NCBI GenBank assembly: GCA_907163345.1
Contig: CAJQUN010000001.1
Span: 4,464,001-4,528,000, forward strand
Source of the DNA: Haberlea rhodopensis
Taxonomy: Eukaryota; Streptophyta; Magnoliopsida; Lamiales; Gesneriaceae
Reading direction: 5' to 3'
Length of the DNA: 64,000 bases
Part shown: positions 32,481 to 42,250 of the stretch, piece after piece
Layout of the letters: every line of letters starts with the position of its first letter
Numbering within the stretch: the stretch's first letter is position 1
Notes under the pieces: generated by a model
What the model was told of the DNA's origin: nothing
Databases searched by the model: none
What the model saw: the letters and a program-made list of their open reading frames with translations, nothing else
Made by a program: the position numbers and the translations under genes

Positions 32481-34555
32481 GATCATATAAAATTTCCTTT
32501 CCTTGCCACACCTGCTCCTGAACATCATAGTTGAGAGGAACACATGGTGAGCGGTTCAAGACATATGCAGCCGCAACCACGGCCTTACCCTGGAAGTCCT
32601 TAGATAGTTTTGCATGTGATAGCATGCTCCTGACTCTTTATGCTAAGGTTTTGTTCATCCTTTCAGCTAATCCATTGAGCTGTGGTGTTTTTGGCGGAGT
32701 CATTTGGTGTCGGTTTCCGTTCTTTTTACATATTTCGTCAAAGGATCCAATGTACTCTCTTCCATTACCTGTTCGAATACATTTAAGTTTTATGCATGTT
32801 TGCCGTCCAACCAAGTTTAGAAACTTGTTGAATGTTTACGCTACTTGGTCCTTGGTTTTGAGTGTCCACACCCAAATCTTCCGGGAATGATCATCGATGA
32901 AAGTTACCCAATATCTGGCACCTCCGAGTGATCTTGGCATTGGTCCACATAGATAGGAGTGTACCATATCTAAAATTTTCTCGGCTCTACTAGGAGGTGA
33001 ACCATTGAATGATATTCTATTATGTTTTTCGGCCAAGCAATATGTGCAGTGTTTCATATGAACCTACTTTATACCATGCAGAATTTGCTTACTCACAAGA
33101 CGTGTAAGATTCTTTTCACTTATGTGGCCAAGACGTCGATGCCACAACTCTGCTGAGTCATTTTCTTCTGCTGCATAATTAATGCTATCAGAAGATTTTC
33201 CTTGTACTACGTATAACTGACATTTTTAATCCCTTCGGTACCACAAGTGAGCCTCTGATAATCTTGAATACTCCTTTATGGAAGGTGGTGTAGAAACCTT
33301 TCTAATCCAGTCTTTCCACTGAAATTAGACTCAGGCGTATGTCAGGTACATGCCTGACGTCTTTTAAGACCAGTGTCGACCCATCTACAGTAGTCAAGCT
33401 CACATCTCCTTTACCGACAATCTTGGATAGTCCTTCATTGCCCATCCTAACCACCCCAAAGTCTCTGGGTGTATAGGAGATGAAGTCTTCCCTACGAGAT
33501 GTGACGTGGATTGTTGCTCAACTATCGATCAACCAGTTGGTTCCTTGAGTCGCTAAATTTACGCACTCCTGCTCTTGCTCGTGAACGATGTTGAACTTGT
33601 CAATAACGTTTGTTTGCTCATCACTGGATTCATGCTTGCCTTTGTCTTTCACCTCTCTTCAATATTTCTTTATATGTCCCTTTTCACCACATTGATGACA
33701 CCTTACATTGGCATATCTCCCCGAGGATTTGCCTCTCATCCATTTTTGATATGTGCTTCCCTTGTTCTTGCTTATCCCCAACTCAGTACCCAAGACATCT
33801 GACTGCGACGTAGAAGCACCATGTGATCTTCGTCTCATCTCTTCATTCAATATGTCTCTCTTAATAAAGTCCACATTAACGACTCCTCCCGAGGCTGTAT
33901 GTGTGAGTTATATGTTCAGAGTCTCCCAAGACTCTGGTAATGAAGCTAGCACAATCAGTGCAATCACCTCATCATCAAGCTTTATGCACATACCTGATAA
34001 CTACTGCACGATTCCTTGAATATGGTTCAAGTGATCTGCTGCTAGAGTTCCTTCTTTATACTGAACCTGAACTAGCTTGCTCCGTTAGAAGAGTTTATTG
34101 TTGTCATTTTTGGAGGCATATACTGTTTCCAACTTCATCCAAAGTGTACGTGCATTAGTCTCGTTACAGATGTGATTATACATGTTGTCATCGACAAATT
34201 GTCGGATGTACCAGCAGACCTGTTCATGCTCAAAGGTCCATTCGGCATCTGATTTCTCTTCTGGTTTAGTCTCACTGAACACCGGTAGGTGCATGTTGGT
34301 GACAAACATGAGATCTTTCATCTTTCTTTTCCAAAGTTCATAATTAGAACCATTAAGGCTAATCATCTTGCTTGTACGTACCTCCATCTTTTGTGTATTA
34401 CTAACGAATTAATCGTTAAGGTCTGAACACAAAAGAAATTAATTCTCTAATACTGTCTAGAAAGCGTTTTCTGATGTGAAAGTTCAGACTAAGCTGCAAC
34501 CACAGAGCATACGATGACTTCCTATAGTATTTGAGAAGCTGACTCTGATACCAGT
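32481..34555 (-). pseudogene. Copia B gag, protease and integrase remnant
   Basis: Minus-strand fragments: gag start MEVRTSKMISLNGSNYELW (34085-34387), zinc knuckle CHQCGEKGHIKKY (33659-33874, last Cys lost), integrase zinc-finger end CTYCLAEKHNR and first catalytic Asp region VTFIDDHSRKIW (32836-33057). Stops and frameshifts separate them. The hAT element sits at the downstream edge. Confidence 0.82.
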
Positions 34556-35076
34556 TGTTGGGGTATCAGGGAAATCAACATATAATTGAGGTAATAACGC
34601 ATGATATCACAAGCATATAATCAACAACTGAACAAGATGAACACCAAGAGTTACAATGGTTCACCCCAAATTGGGCTACGTCCACTCAAGAACCTCAATG
34701 ATATTACTTCTTTAATGATAACAAAGAAGACAAGAGATTTGAGAATACAAAGTATTTCACTCAGAACACTCTGATTTTAATGCTCAATTTCTCTCCACTA
34801 ATCATATTCCTTCCAAGGATAAAATCTCCTCCTTAAGAAATTCTAACACTCAATCTCACTTTTACCTAAACAATTTAATTTGTAGAAAAAGAAAAGATTG
34901 TGTATTTGTGATGATTTTGGAATGAAGAATGAGTGGGTATTTATAGATGGAGATTAGGGAAGAAAACAAAAATTAATACATCATTGCTTATATAGTCAAA
35001 CCCATCAAATTTGACTAACCTAAACATGTGTTAATTAGTTGTCAAATTTGAATTCATATTGGCTTGATTCTATGCA
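34556..35076 (-). repeat. Copia B 5' LTR
   Basis: 521 bases, TGTTGGGGTATC to GATTCTATGCA on the plus strand. It is bounded on the inside by the primer-binding site (34543-34553) and outside by AATAA. Confidence 0.9.
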
Positions 35077-35540
35077 AATAAGTGGTCTATTGCCGGATCC
35101 GTGCCAGAACCAGACAATCCCGCTGGGCTATTATTCCCTACGACACTTCCATTTCTACCATTGGAAATACCTTGCATTCGCTTCAAATATAGCCTATATT
35201 TCTGCAAATGGCTTGCTACATTCTCTCTAGTTAGCCCATCAACGCTCAGAGCTGCATTAAACTACTTTGGAACATCATTCTTGATCCCTAAATGGGAAAC
35301 CGCATCTACAAATCTCTTGTGCAGCTGTGGAGTCCAAACTAGGTGTGGCCGCTTGAGGGTTCTTTCGGGGTCGTCAGACCCGGATGCCCCGCCTGAGCCG
35401 CCGCCGGCGAGTCAAATTCGGCTGAGGAATGTGCAGTTGACTGCGGCGGAGGAGGAGGCTGCGTGTGGTGGTTGTGAAGGGTTTGATGTGGGCTCGAAAT
35501 GTTGAAAGCTAGCGCTAGATCAGGAGTAATAAAGGGTAGG
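35077..35540 (-). pseudogene. G2-like (GARP) MYB pseudogene, LUX/PCL1-related, N-terminal and DNA-binding part
   Basis: On the minus strand: an N-terminal ITPDLALAFNIS motif, a His/Pro/Gln-rich stretch, then in a second frame RTLKRPHLVWTPQLHKRF and VSHLGIKNDVPK (35260-35360), the first half of the GARP MYB-like domain. A TAG at 35262-35264 and two opposite 1-base indels disrupt the next few codons. The frame recovers with SVDGLTRENVASHLQKYRLY (35190-35250), containing the SHLQKY signature. It then reaches DHLF, where copia B inserted. Such proteins are evening-complex or related transcription factors. This copy is dead. Confidence 0.75.
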
Positions 35541-35700
35541 TGTCTTTGTAATTATAATATTTTATAGGGGGTGTGATCGTAATAAAACTATTATTTTATT
35601 TTCGAATTGTTTATTTCAAATATAATTATTACTTACTCAAATCTTTTTTATTTTCTTAATAATTTTAATATTTCTCATTTTTGTTATAACATAAAAAATT

Positions 35701-35746
<46 letters not shown>

Positions 35747-36273
35747 TTTAAAAACTTTTGTTAGAACGACATTGTGTATTATTTTGAATTAAACTGAATT
35801 CAAAGTCAAATTAAAAAATAATATGTTTGATTGCCATTTTCGAAATTGACGTCAATAAATATTGGTCAGCCAAATAATACCGAACTTGATAATATATAAT
35901 CATCGTACTTTTCAATAAATTATTTAAAATATAAATAATATATGATTAATAATTTGAGGGACGGGATAAAAATCTAAATTTTAAAAACAAACTATCTATA
36001 TACGAGTTCAACTATGGGTGAACTTCAGAACCGAATTTTAAATTGAACCGACCAAATTTGTTTTACAGCCAACCGAAGTGGCTGATTTTTATATTAAATC
36101 GAATAAACCGATTCGCTAAAACATCGAGTGTCATTAAAGATCATGGCCTAAGGCATATCATTTAAAGTCAACTTGTAAGGACCACAGGTCCTAACCCCGT
36201 CATTAGTGCATTTACCATCTATAGGCCTAAGAAATATCATTTATAGTCAACGTTAAGGACAACATGTCCTAAC
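35541..36273. other. AT-rich intergenic DNA
   Basis: No coding signal. Contains a (TA)n microsatellite and a short AACCGA/AACCGATT-rich stretch near 36030-36110. It ends in a 79-bp tandem duplication. Confidence 0.6.
35702..35745. repeat. (TA)n microsatellite
   Basis: About 21 uninterrupted AT dinucleotides. Confidence 0.95.
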
Positions 36274-36278
36274 CCCGT
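36145..36278. repeat. 79-bp tandem duplication split by element C
   Basis: Copy 1 is 36145-36223 and copy 2 starts at 36224 (GGCCTAAG, then GTCCTAACCCCGT). Copy 2 is interrupted at 36278 and resumes at 59997-60025 (CCCGTCATTAGTGCATTAACC), so element C inserted into the second copy. Confidence 0.85.
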
Positions 36279-36483
36279 TGTTGCGCCTTAAAACGCTACA
36301 ACTCTCATTCATCTATTTTAAATAAAATTATCGATTTATGTTTTGATGATTACAAAACCTATGCTTTTTGTACTAATGATTTGTGTTGAGTATGCAGCAT
36401 AAGTTATGATCAAATTAAGCATATTGAAGATTGACAAGTGTTGCAATGCCAAGAGAGAATATTTTTTATCAAAAGGAACGCCC

Positions 36484-36895
36484 CAGGCGATGGCGATGGG
36501 TGCCAGGCGAGGCATCGCCACGCTCATCGACAGAGGCGATGACTAGGCGAGCATGCTACGAAGATCGCCCAGGCGATGATGACCATCGCCCCAGGCGATG
36601 GCAACCATTCGAGACTTCGCCCCGCACATCGACAGAGGCGATGCCGAGGCTGGCGCGCAGGGGAAGTTCGCCCGAGGAGATGGGCTGATCGCCTGAGGAA
36701 ATGCGATGAACGCCTGAGGTGATGTGGAGTTCGCCTGAAGCGATGGAAGATTTTGAGCTGCTGAGGCTACGGCCTTGATTTGTGCAATTGATCGCCTGAG
36801 GCGATCCAGGCATCGCCTGAGGCGATGCGTGTAATCTGCTGACCGTTGGGGCGCGGCGATGGTGATCGCCCGAGGCGATGTCCGAGGCGATCGAC
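36484..36895. promoter_or_regulatory. ATCGCC/GGCGAT palindrome array in element C LTR
   Basis: 18 exact GGCGAT or ATCGCC hexamers in about 415 bases, often paired as ATCGCCTGAGGCGAT or ATCGCCCCAGGCGAT. The array ends about 60 bases upstream of the TATA box, where enhancer elements of the LTR promoter would be expected. The second LTR repeats it at 58815-59222. The function is inferred from position only. Confidence 0.8.
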
Positions 36896-36954
36896 GAGTG
36901 ATTTCAGCCTTATGTGTAGCAACGGCTAGTAGGAGCCAATGGGGCCTCCTACAC

Positions 36955-36962
36955 TATAAATA
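36955..36962 (+). promoter_or_regulatory. TATA box of element C LTR
   Basis: TATAAATA after CTCCTACAC. The partner copy is at 59285-59292. Confidence 0.65.
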
Positions 36963-37658
36963 TTGATGCTTTGGAGAATTTTGAAGACAAGAAACAAGCC
37001 TATAAACTTCTACAAAGCTTTGATCATTCAATTCTTAAATAACTTTGCAATCTCCATACATTGTTGTTGTATTGGAGTTTGTAATTCATTCTTTTTGTTA
37101 GAGTCTTGTTGTCTTCGTGTGAGTACACCGTGAAGGTGTTTTGTTGTGTTTATTGTAAAGGTCCTCCAACACCAAAGCAAGTTGGAAATTGTAAAGTCAT
37201 CAACAAGTGAAGTTGGTGCATGTGTTGTGGCTATCCTTGGAGCCCTTAAGGCCAAGAAGACTCGTGAAGAGTGTTGGTAGCTCGTGAAGAGCTTTGTGTA
37301 CTCGTGAAGAGTATTGTGCTCGGGAAGAGCTTTGTGTACTCGTGAAGAATATTGTGTAGTGGCTAACTTGGAGCCCTCAAGGCCAAGATCTTTTGTTCTA
37401 GTGGAACCTCGGTTGGAGGTTATCTAACCGGGAAAGGAGACGTAGGCGATTCATCGCCAAACTTCTATAACAAATCTTTGTGTCTTTTATTGCTTTATTA
37501 CATTACGCATTTATTTATTTGTTTACTTTTTCTTTTCTTTTATTTATCGATTGACGTAAGCCTTCCGCAAGTGCAAACTCTTTTATTTTGCAAACTCATT
37601 TTAAAAAGCTAAAGTAGCCAAGGAATCTCATTCACCCCCCCTCTTCGATTCCAACATG

Positions 37659-37671
37659 TGGTATCAGAGCC
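37659..37671 (+). other. Element C primer-binding site
   Basis: TGGTATCAGAGCC two bases after the LTR end, complementary to initiator Met tRNA. Confidence 0.92.
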
Positions 37672-37704
37672 ATTTGATTTTTGTTTTCAAATCAAAATTC
37701 TTTT

Positions 37705-39353
37705 ATGGCTAATCTAGCAAATGAGTTTGCTCAAGGTCAATCGACAAATAGACCTCCGCTCTTCACGGGTGATAACTATGGGTATTGGAAAAATAGAATT
37801 TCTCTATGCATCCAATCAGTAGATTATGACCTTTGGAAGATCATAGTGAAAGGTCCACATATTCCTTTAAAGGAAGTAGGGGGAATAAGTATCCCTAAAG
37901 AAATGGACGATTTTACTAGAGCGGACATGATTTTAATATCTCAAAATGCTAAAGCTGTTAATATTTTACATTGTGCTTTAGATATGAAGGAGTACAACCG
38001 GATTTCGATGTGCTCAACCGCTAAGGAGATATGGGACAAATTGCAAATTTGTCATGAAGGAACTAATCAGGTGAAGGAGACCAAGATTGATTTATTACAA
38101 CTCAAATATGAGACATTTGAGATGGAGTCTGGAGAAGAGGTAGATTCAATGTTTAGGAGGCTCACTCAAATCATAAATGAGCTTGCCCAACTTGGAGGAA
38201 GTATCCCCCAAAGCAAATATGGAGGAGAGTACTAAGAGCCTTACCAAAGGAATGGGATGCCAAGAGGACCGCCATCATCGAGTCCAACAAAGGAGAGAAT
38301 GCATCTTACGACCTTGATGAGCTTCATGGCACATTGGTGACCCATGAACTTGAAGTATCTACAAGGAAAGGAATAAAGGAGGATGATAGATCTATGAGAA
38401 AGGGGATCGCCTTGGTTGGAAGAAAAGATCAATCCGAGGATGAAGATGACGATGAGGATGAAGAGATGAACTTGTTCACTAGGAAGTTCAAGAAGTTCTT
38501 CAACAAACACAACAAGCCAAAGGCCTCCGGTGCTACAAAACATGAATCCAAACACGAGGTAACTTGTTATAATTGTCAAGAAAAATGCCATTATGCTAAC
38601 AAATGTCCTAGGAAGAAGAATGAGGATAAAGGCAAGAAGAAGGCCCTAATAGCTACATGGAGTGATAGTGACTCCGATGAAGAAGAAACCAACCTTTGTC
38701 TTATGGCCAAAGAAGACATAAATCATGAAGGAGATGAAAGCGATGATGAGGTACCTTCGTTTGATGAATTACTAGATTCTTATCATGAGCTTATAGATGT
38801 TCTTGGCAAAACCAAGATGAGTAACAAATTACTCAAACTTGAGGTTGCTAAGAAAGATGAAGAAAATAATTCATTGAAAATTGAATTAGATTCTTTAAAA
38901 ATATCTTTTTGCAAATTTAGTGAAAGTAGTCTAAAGATGAATGAATTGCTTGGCTTGCAACGTTGTAGCTTTGATAAAGCCGGGTTAGGTTTCTCAAGCA
39001 AATCAAAAACATTTTCAAGCTTGTTGGCTAAAGCAAATCATGATTCTTCTACTTGTAACTATTGTTGTAAAAGTGGTCACACTAAAAATAAGTGTAGGTT
39101 TGCTAGAATCCAATACCAACCTAACAAAAGGTGGAAATTGATTCCAAAGGTGCCAAAGGAAGCTAATCCTCAAGGACCCAAAAATCAAATGGGTACCAAA
39201 GATCCTCCTATTGTAATCTTGTTTTGTAGGGACAACAATGGGATGGAGGATGAAGGCACAAGCAACTCAAAGGAGGAGTTTATATTATTTACCACTATAG
39301 AAGAGGCGCGAGGCATAGGACCAATGACAAGAACGCACTCTTGTCATCGAAGG
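37705..39353 (+). pseudogene. Element C gag with one frameshift
   Basis: Starts MANLANEFAQG at 37705. The UBN2/DUF4219-like gag core (LFTGDNYGYWKNRI ... MCSTAKEIWDKLQICHEGT) reads to about 38225, where a 1-base indel in GGAGGAGAG moves the frame. Reading then continues RVLRALPKEWDAKRTA to 39353. It carries two zinc knuckles (CYNCQEKCHYANKC and CNYCCKSGHTKNKC, both with the usual Gly replaced by Lys or Cys in part), an acidic WSDSDSDEEE stretch and a predicted coiled coil between them. The layout is that of Sirevirus gag. The protein would package element RNA. With the frameshift this copy is probably inactive. Confidence 0.88.
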
Positions 39354-39902
39354 TAAAATTTATTTTATGCTTTTTAAAAAGAGCAATTCAAAGTTTAATT
39401 GGCACAAATTAATTGTGACCAATAAATATGAAGCTCAATATTCATTGTTAGTAATATGGATAACCCCTTAGCATATGCACATATAAATTGTTCTATTGCA
39501 TGATGTATGCTTATCCTTTTATAGTAAGTGCATTGAATTCAAATTTGAATATGCTATGTGATATTATTTGATTAAGCATGTTATAAGTGTTTAGATGCTA
39601 TTTCTTTGATATAATACTTTCATGATCTTAATAAATTTATCAAATGTTGGTTTGAGAATTCTATTGTGTATTGGGCATGAGTGCATGAACTCTTGGTAGA
39701 ACATATGCACACATTGCAACATTTAGAATTTATTGTTAATTGCCTTAAACACATGTTTATATTCCTCTAAATGATTTAAACTCAGGCTTGTTATGCTTAT
39801 TACATGCTTGATGAGGAACATGTGTAAAGTGTTAAAATATGGCTATGTGGCAACATATAATTGAGCTATGTTTATTTAAATTTTATACTTTTTGATTATC
39901 AC

Positions 39903-40053
39903 AAAAAGGGGGAGAATTTTGTGATAAACTTGAAGTTTAATTCATGCATAGTTTGAGGGGGAGAGTTGTTATGCATGGTTTGAGGAGGAGAGTTGTTTGT
40001 TTTTTTGCTTTACTTGGTTATATTGTATGTGCTATGCAATTGTTAAGGGGGAG
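39903..40053 (+). other. Internal polypurine-tract cluster of element C
   Basis: AAAAAGGGGGAGA (39903-39915), GAGGGGGAGAG (about 39955), GAGGAGGAGAG (about 39984) and AAGGGGGAGT (about 40045). The same CACAAAAAGGGGGAGAA phrase recurs at 58372-58388 before the 3' LTR. Multiple polypurine tracts are known for Sireviruses near the 3' LTR. A cluster in mid-element is unexpected. Confidence 0.65.
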
Positions 40054-40234
40054 TCATGTTTACTCACATTTAATTTCAAAAGTGCATCTTGAAATCACCT
40101 TTAAAAGTCACAAATTGTGAATTATGGATTTTTGAGATATGTCATTTATTTTTGTTGTTAGATGGTATAACGGGAGGTATGTTAATTAAAAATAAATTTT
40201 TGGTCTAGAAATTGGCTCAAAATCTGCCCCAACC

Positions 40235-40350
40235 ATCGCCTCAGCATCCTGTGCGTAACGCCTCGTCCATGGCTCGCATCGCCTCAAACGATGTCTAGCA
40301 TCGCCTTGGGCGTTCAGCGATCGCTTCAGGCGTTCTCCAGATCGCCTCAG
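40235..40350 (+). promoter_or_regulatory. Internal copy of the LTR-type palindrome array in element C
   Basis: Four exact ATCGCC hexamers, three as CATCGCCT, plus GCGATCGC and AGGCGTTC variants, in 116 bases, against about 0.06 expected by chance. The phrase GCTACGGC follows, which in the LTR also sits inside the array. It lies between gag and the 3' ORF, roughly 250-370 bases before that ORF's ATG once D is removed. Best read as an internal promoter derived from U3 (inference). Confidence 0.6.
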
Positions 40351-40442
40351 GGCGGTCTCGGTTTTTAAAGTCTGAAAGCTACGGCTTTTGCTCATTTTTT
40401 CTGCACCTTTTCGTGATTTTCACCCATAATTTGAGCCTCCTG

Positions 40443-41612
40443 TGCTAGGATCGGTCCGGAGTGTTTAGAGGGGGGGGGGGGGGGGGTGAATGAACACTCC
40501 TTAAAAATTTATCCCTTGTGAATTCTTTCGGATTAGTGAAAGAAATCTGTTACTTAATCAACTCTTTGAACAGAACAGACCACTAAAAAGGTGAGTGCGG
40601 AAACGGTCTGCTCTTGTAAAAGTAAGAACGGCTCGATGGCTAAGTGCAGAAGGATAAGACACAGGATATGTTTCTGGAAGTTCGAAGGTGGTGTAATCCT
40701 TCTACGTCTCCCCTTCTTCCAATTAAGGAAGGTTTATACTAGAAGACTTTGATTTATACAATCCTGTTGTACAAACCCGATTCAGACTGGATTTACCTCA
40801 CTACCAGTCTGAAACTCCTAGTCACTCAACCTGCTCAGACACACTCTGTCTGACAGTTACAATAAGTTCCTCACTTCTATTTTTCAATACACAATGCGCA
40901 CAGTGATCCTACAATGATCAAATGTTACAAAGTAATTGCGCTTAAATAAATAACTTCAGCTCGAAAGCTTCTGAACTTTGTAAGCGTGTGCAGATGCTTT
41001 CTTGTGTGTTTTTCAATTGATCAGCGTGGGTTGGAATCAAGAGTCCCTGTCTTCCTTTTGTTGCATCCTTTTATAGTTGAGAGTAGCAACGGCATTGTTT
41101 CCCTTAATGTGCAACTTTGACTCTTTTTAAACTCTGAGAAAGCTACAGTCTTCTTCTTCAGGACACTTGCCGTTCTGGTGTATGCTTTTGGCGACTGTCA
41201 GGTAAGCTCTCCTTTGTCTTCTTACCTTTACTGGCAATCTTCGACTTTTGATCCTTTGTAGCATTAATTACAACATTAAATGCTAAAATAAATAACCGTT
41301 GATGGTTCGGACTGAGAAGCCATCCTTTATGTATCTTTGACTGCTCTGATCTGATAAAGGTTGAGATCGATCTGAAGTATCGATCTAGTCAGTCTGGAAT
41401 CCATCGATCCGGTCTGATATGTGATATGCTTTATCAGCTTGCTCTGTTTTGCGCGATCGATCTGGTATGCCTGATTTCCATCGATCCGGTCTGAAATAAT
41501 TTGTCATCTTGCTCTGTTTTGTCCGATCGATCTGGTCAAACTGATATCTATCGATCCGGTCTGAAATGTTTTGTCATCTTTAAAATCTCATCGATAAGGT
41601 CCGGAACTAACA
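40443..41612 (-). repeat. Element D 3' LTR
   Basis: TGCTAGGATCGG to GGAACTAACA on the plus strand (first TGT mutated to TGC). Contains a G17 run (40470-40486), a TATA box on the minus strand (TATAAAAGG, 41067-41075) and eight ATCGAT sites (41366-41596) upstream of it in transcription sense. Confidence 0.95.
41366..41596. promoter_or_regulatory. ATCGATC array in element D LTR
   Basis: Eight ATCGAT sites in 230 bases, mostly as GATCGATCTGG or ATCGATCCGGTCTGA. The array lies at the U3 start, about 290 bases upstream of the TATA box. The same array in the other LTR is at about 50816-51046. Confidence 0.75.
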
Positions 41613-41864
41613 AATTCCCCCTTTTTGATGATGACAAAACCTAGCTTCTAAGTCTTTTTAACCAGTCTTGATAAGAGCTCTGAAGCGAATGCTTTCGGAT
41701 CGATTACTTCTTTGTTCAAAATAAATGAACTTCATTAAGTTGAATCGATTAAATCTTTATTATTAAGCCTTATGATGAGGTTCAAAATAAATGAACACAG
41801 ACTTAATCAAACGAGGATTTTATTGATCACCAAGAAAATCCTAAAAATACACAGTCTGAAAATA

Positions 41865-42250
41865 TTATTTTCTAGAAGGCGGCCTGAAGTCTGTCTTCTT
41901 TTCCCCCTTTTTGTCAGCAGCAATCTCTTGAAGAAAGTCGACAACTTGTGCTAGCTGCGCGCTGATAGCGTCAAGACGAACGTCTTGAGCGCGGAGGGAA
42001 TTGGCAACGGATGCTCTGACTTCAGTGGCTAGCTCGATCTGCTCTTTTCTCAGGCTGTTCTTGTAAGAGGCCTGTTGAGAAAACAGATCGTTTATGCCGC
42101 GCTGAAGGCTTCCGATACTGGCATTCATCTTCTCTTTGAAGGAAGCAAAGTCCAAGGCTGTGACCCTCTGACCTTGATGAACTTCTAAAATGCGTTGAGT
42201 CAAGGACAGACAGGTATCAGAGAAGTGCTGGATAGTCGTGCCAGGGATGG
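41865..42250 (-). pseudogene. Element D 3' ORF, coiled-coil C-terminal segment in a shifted frame
   Basis: In the frame next to the end of the 702-codon ORF, coding-like sequence runs from about IPGTTIQHFSDTCLSLTQRI through a long heptad-rich stretch (FKEKMNASIGSLQRGINDLF ... AQLAQVVDFLQEIAADKKG) to a stop at 41865. It begins where the larger ORF becomes unlike protein, so a 1-base indel near 42240-42250 probably split one gene. It includes a second polypurine-like tract at 41900-41912. Confidence 0.6.

Larger units (their letters stand above)
27227..35076 (-). mobile_element. Copia element B (Tork-like), decayed, carries two further insertions
   Basis: Ty1/copia element on the minus strand. 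The 5' LTR is 34556-35076 (521 bp). The 3' LTR is 27227-27738 plus 29364-29373 (522 bp together), split by a solo LTR. Primer-binding site TGGTATCAGAG is at 34543-34553 and the polypurine tract CTTGAGGGGGAATAT at 29374-29388. TSD AATAA. Pol is broken by a hAT insertion (31313-32472) and many stops. Gag and integrase style suggest the Tork/Tnt1 group (inference). Integration destroyed, or followed the decay of, a MYB gene. Confidence 0.92.
36279..37656 (+). repeat. Element C 5' LTR
   Basis: 1378 bases, TGTTGCGCC to GATTCCAACA. Contains the palindrome array, a TATA box at 36955-36962, several CTCGTGAAGAG repeats (about 37250-37360) and a C7 run near the end. The partner LTR has C19 at that place. 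Confidence 0.95.
39357..40442 (+). other. Element C non-coding spacer where pol would be
   Basis: No open frame or pol motif in 1.1 kb. It holds a cluster of polypurine-like tracts (39903-40053) and a U3-like palindrome array (40235-40350), and is interrupted by element D at 40442. Leader sequence resumes at 51063. Confidence 0.75.

Noticed and set aside
40469..40486. Poly-G run considered as a telomere-like or regulatory quadruplex site
   Set aside because: A plain homopolymer whose length varies between the two LTRs, more likely slippage or sequencing error.
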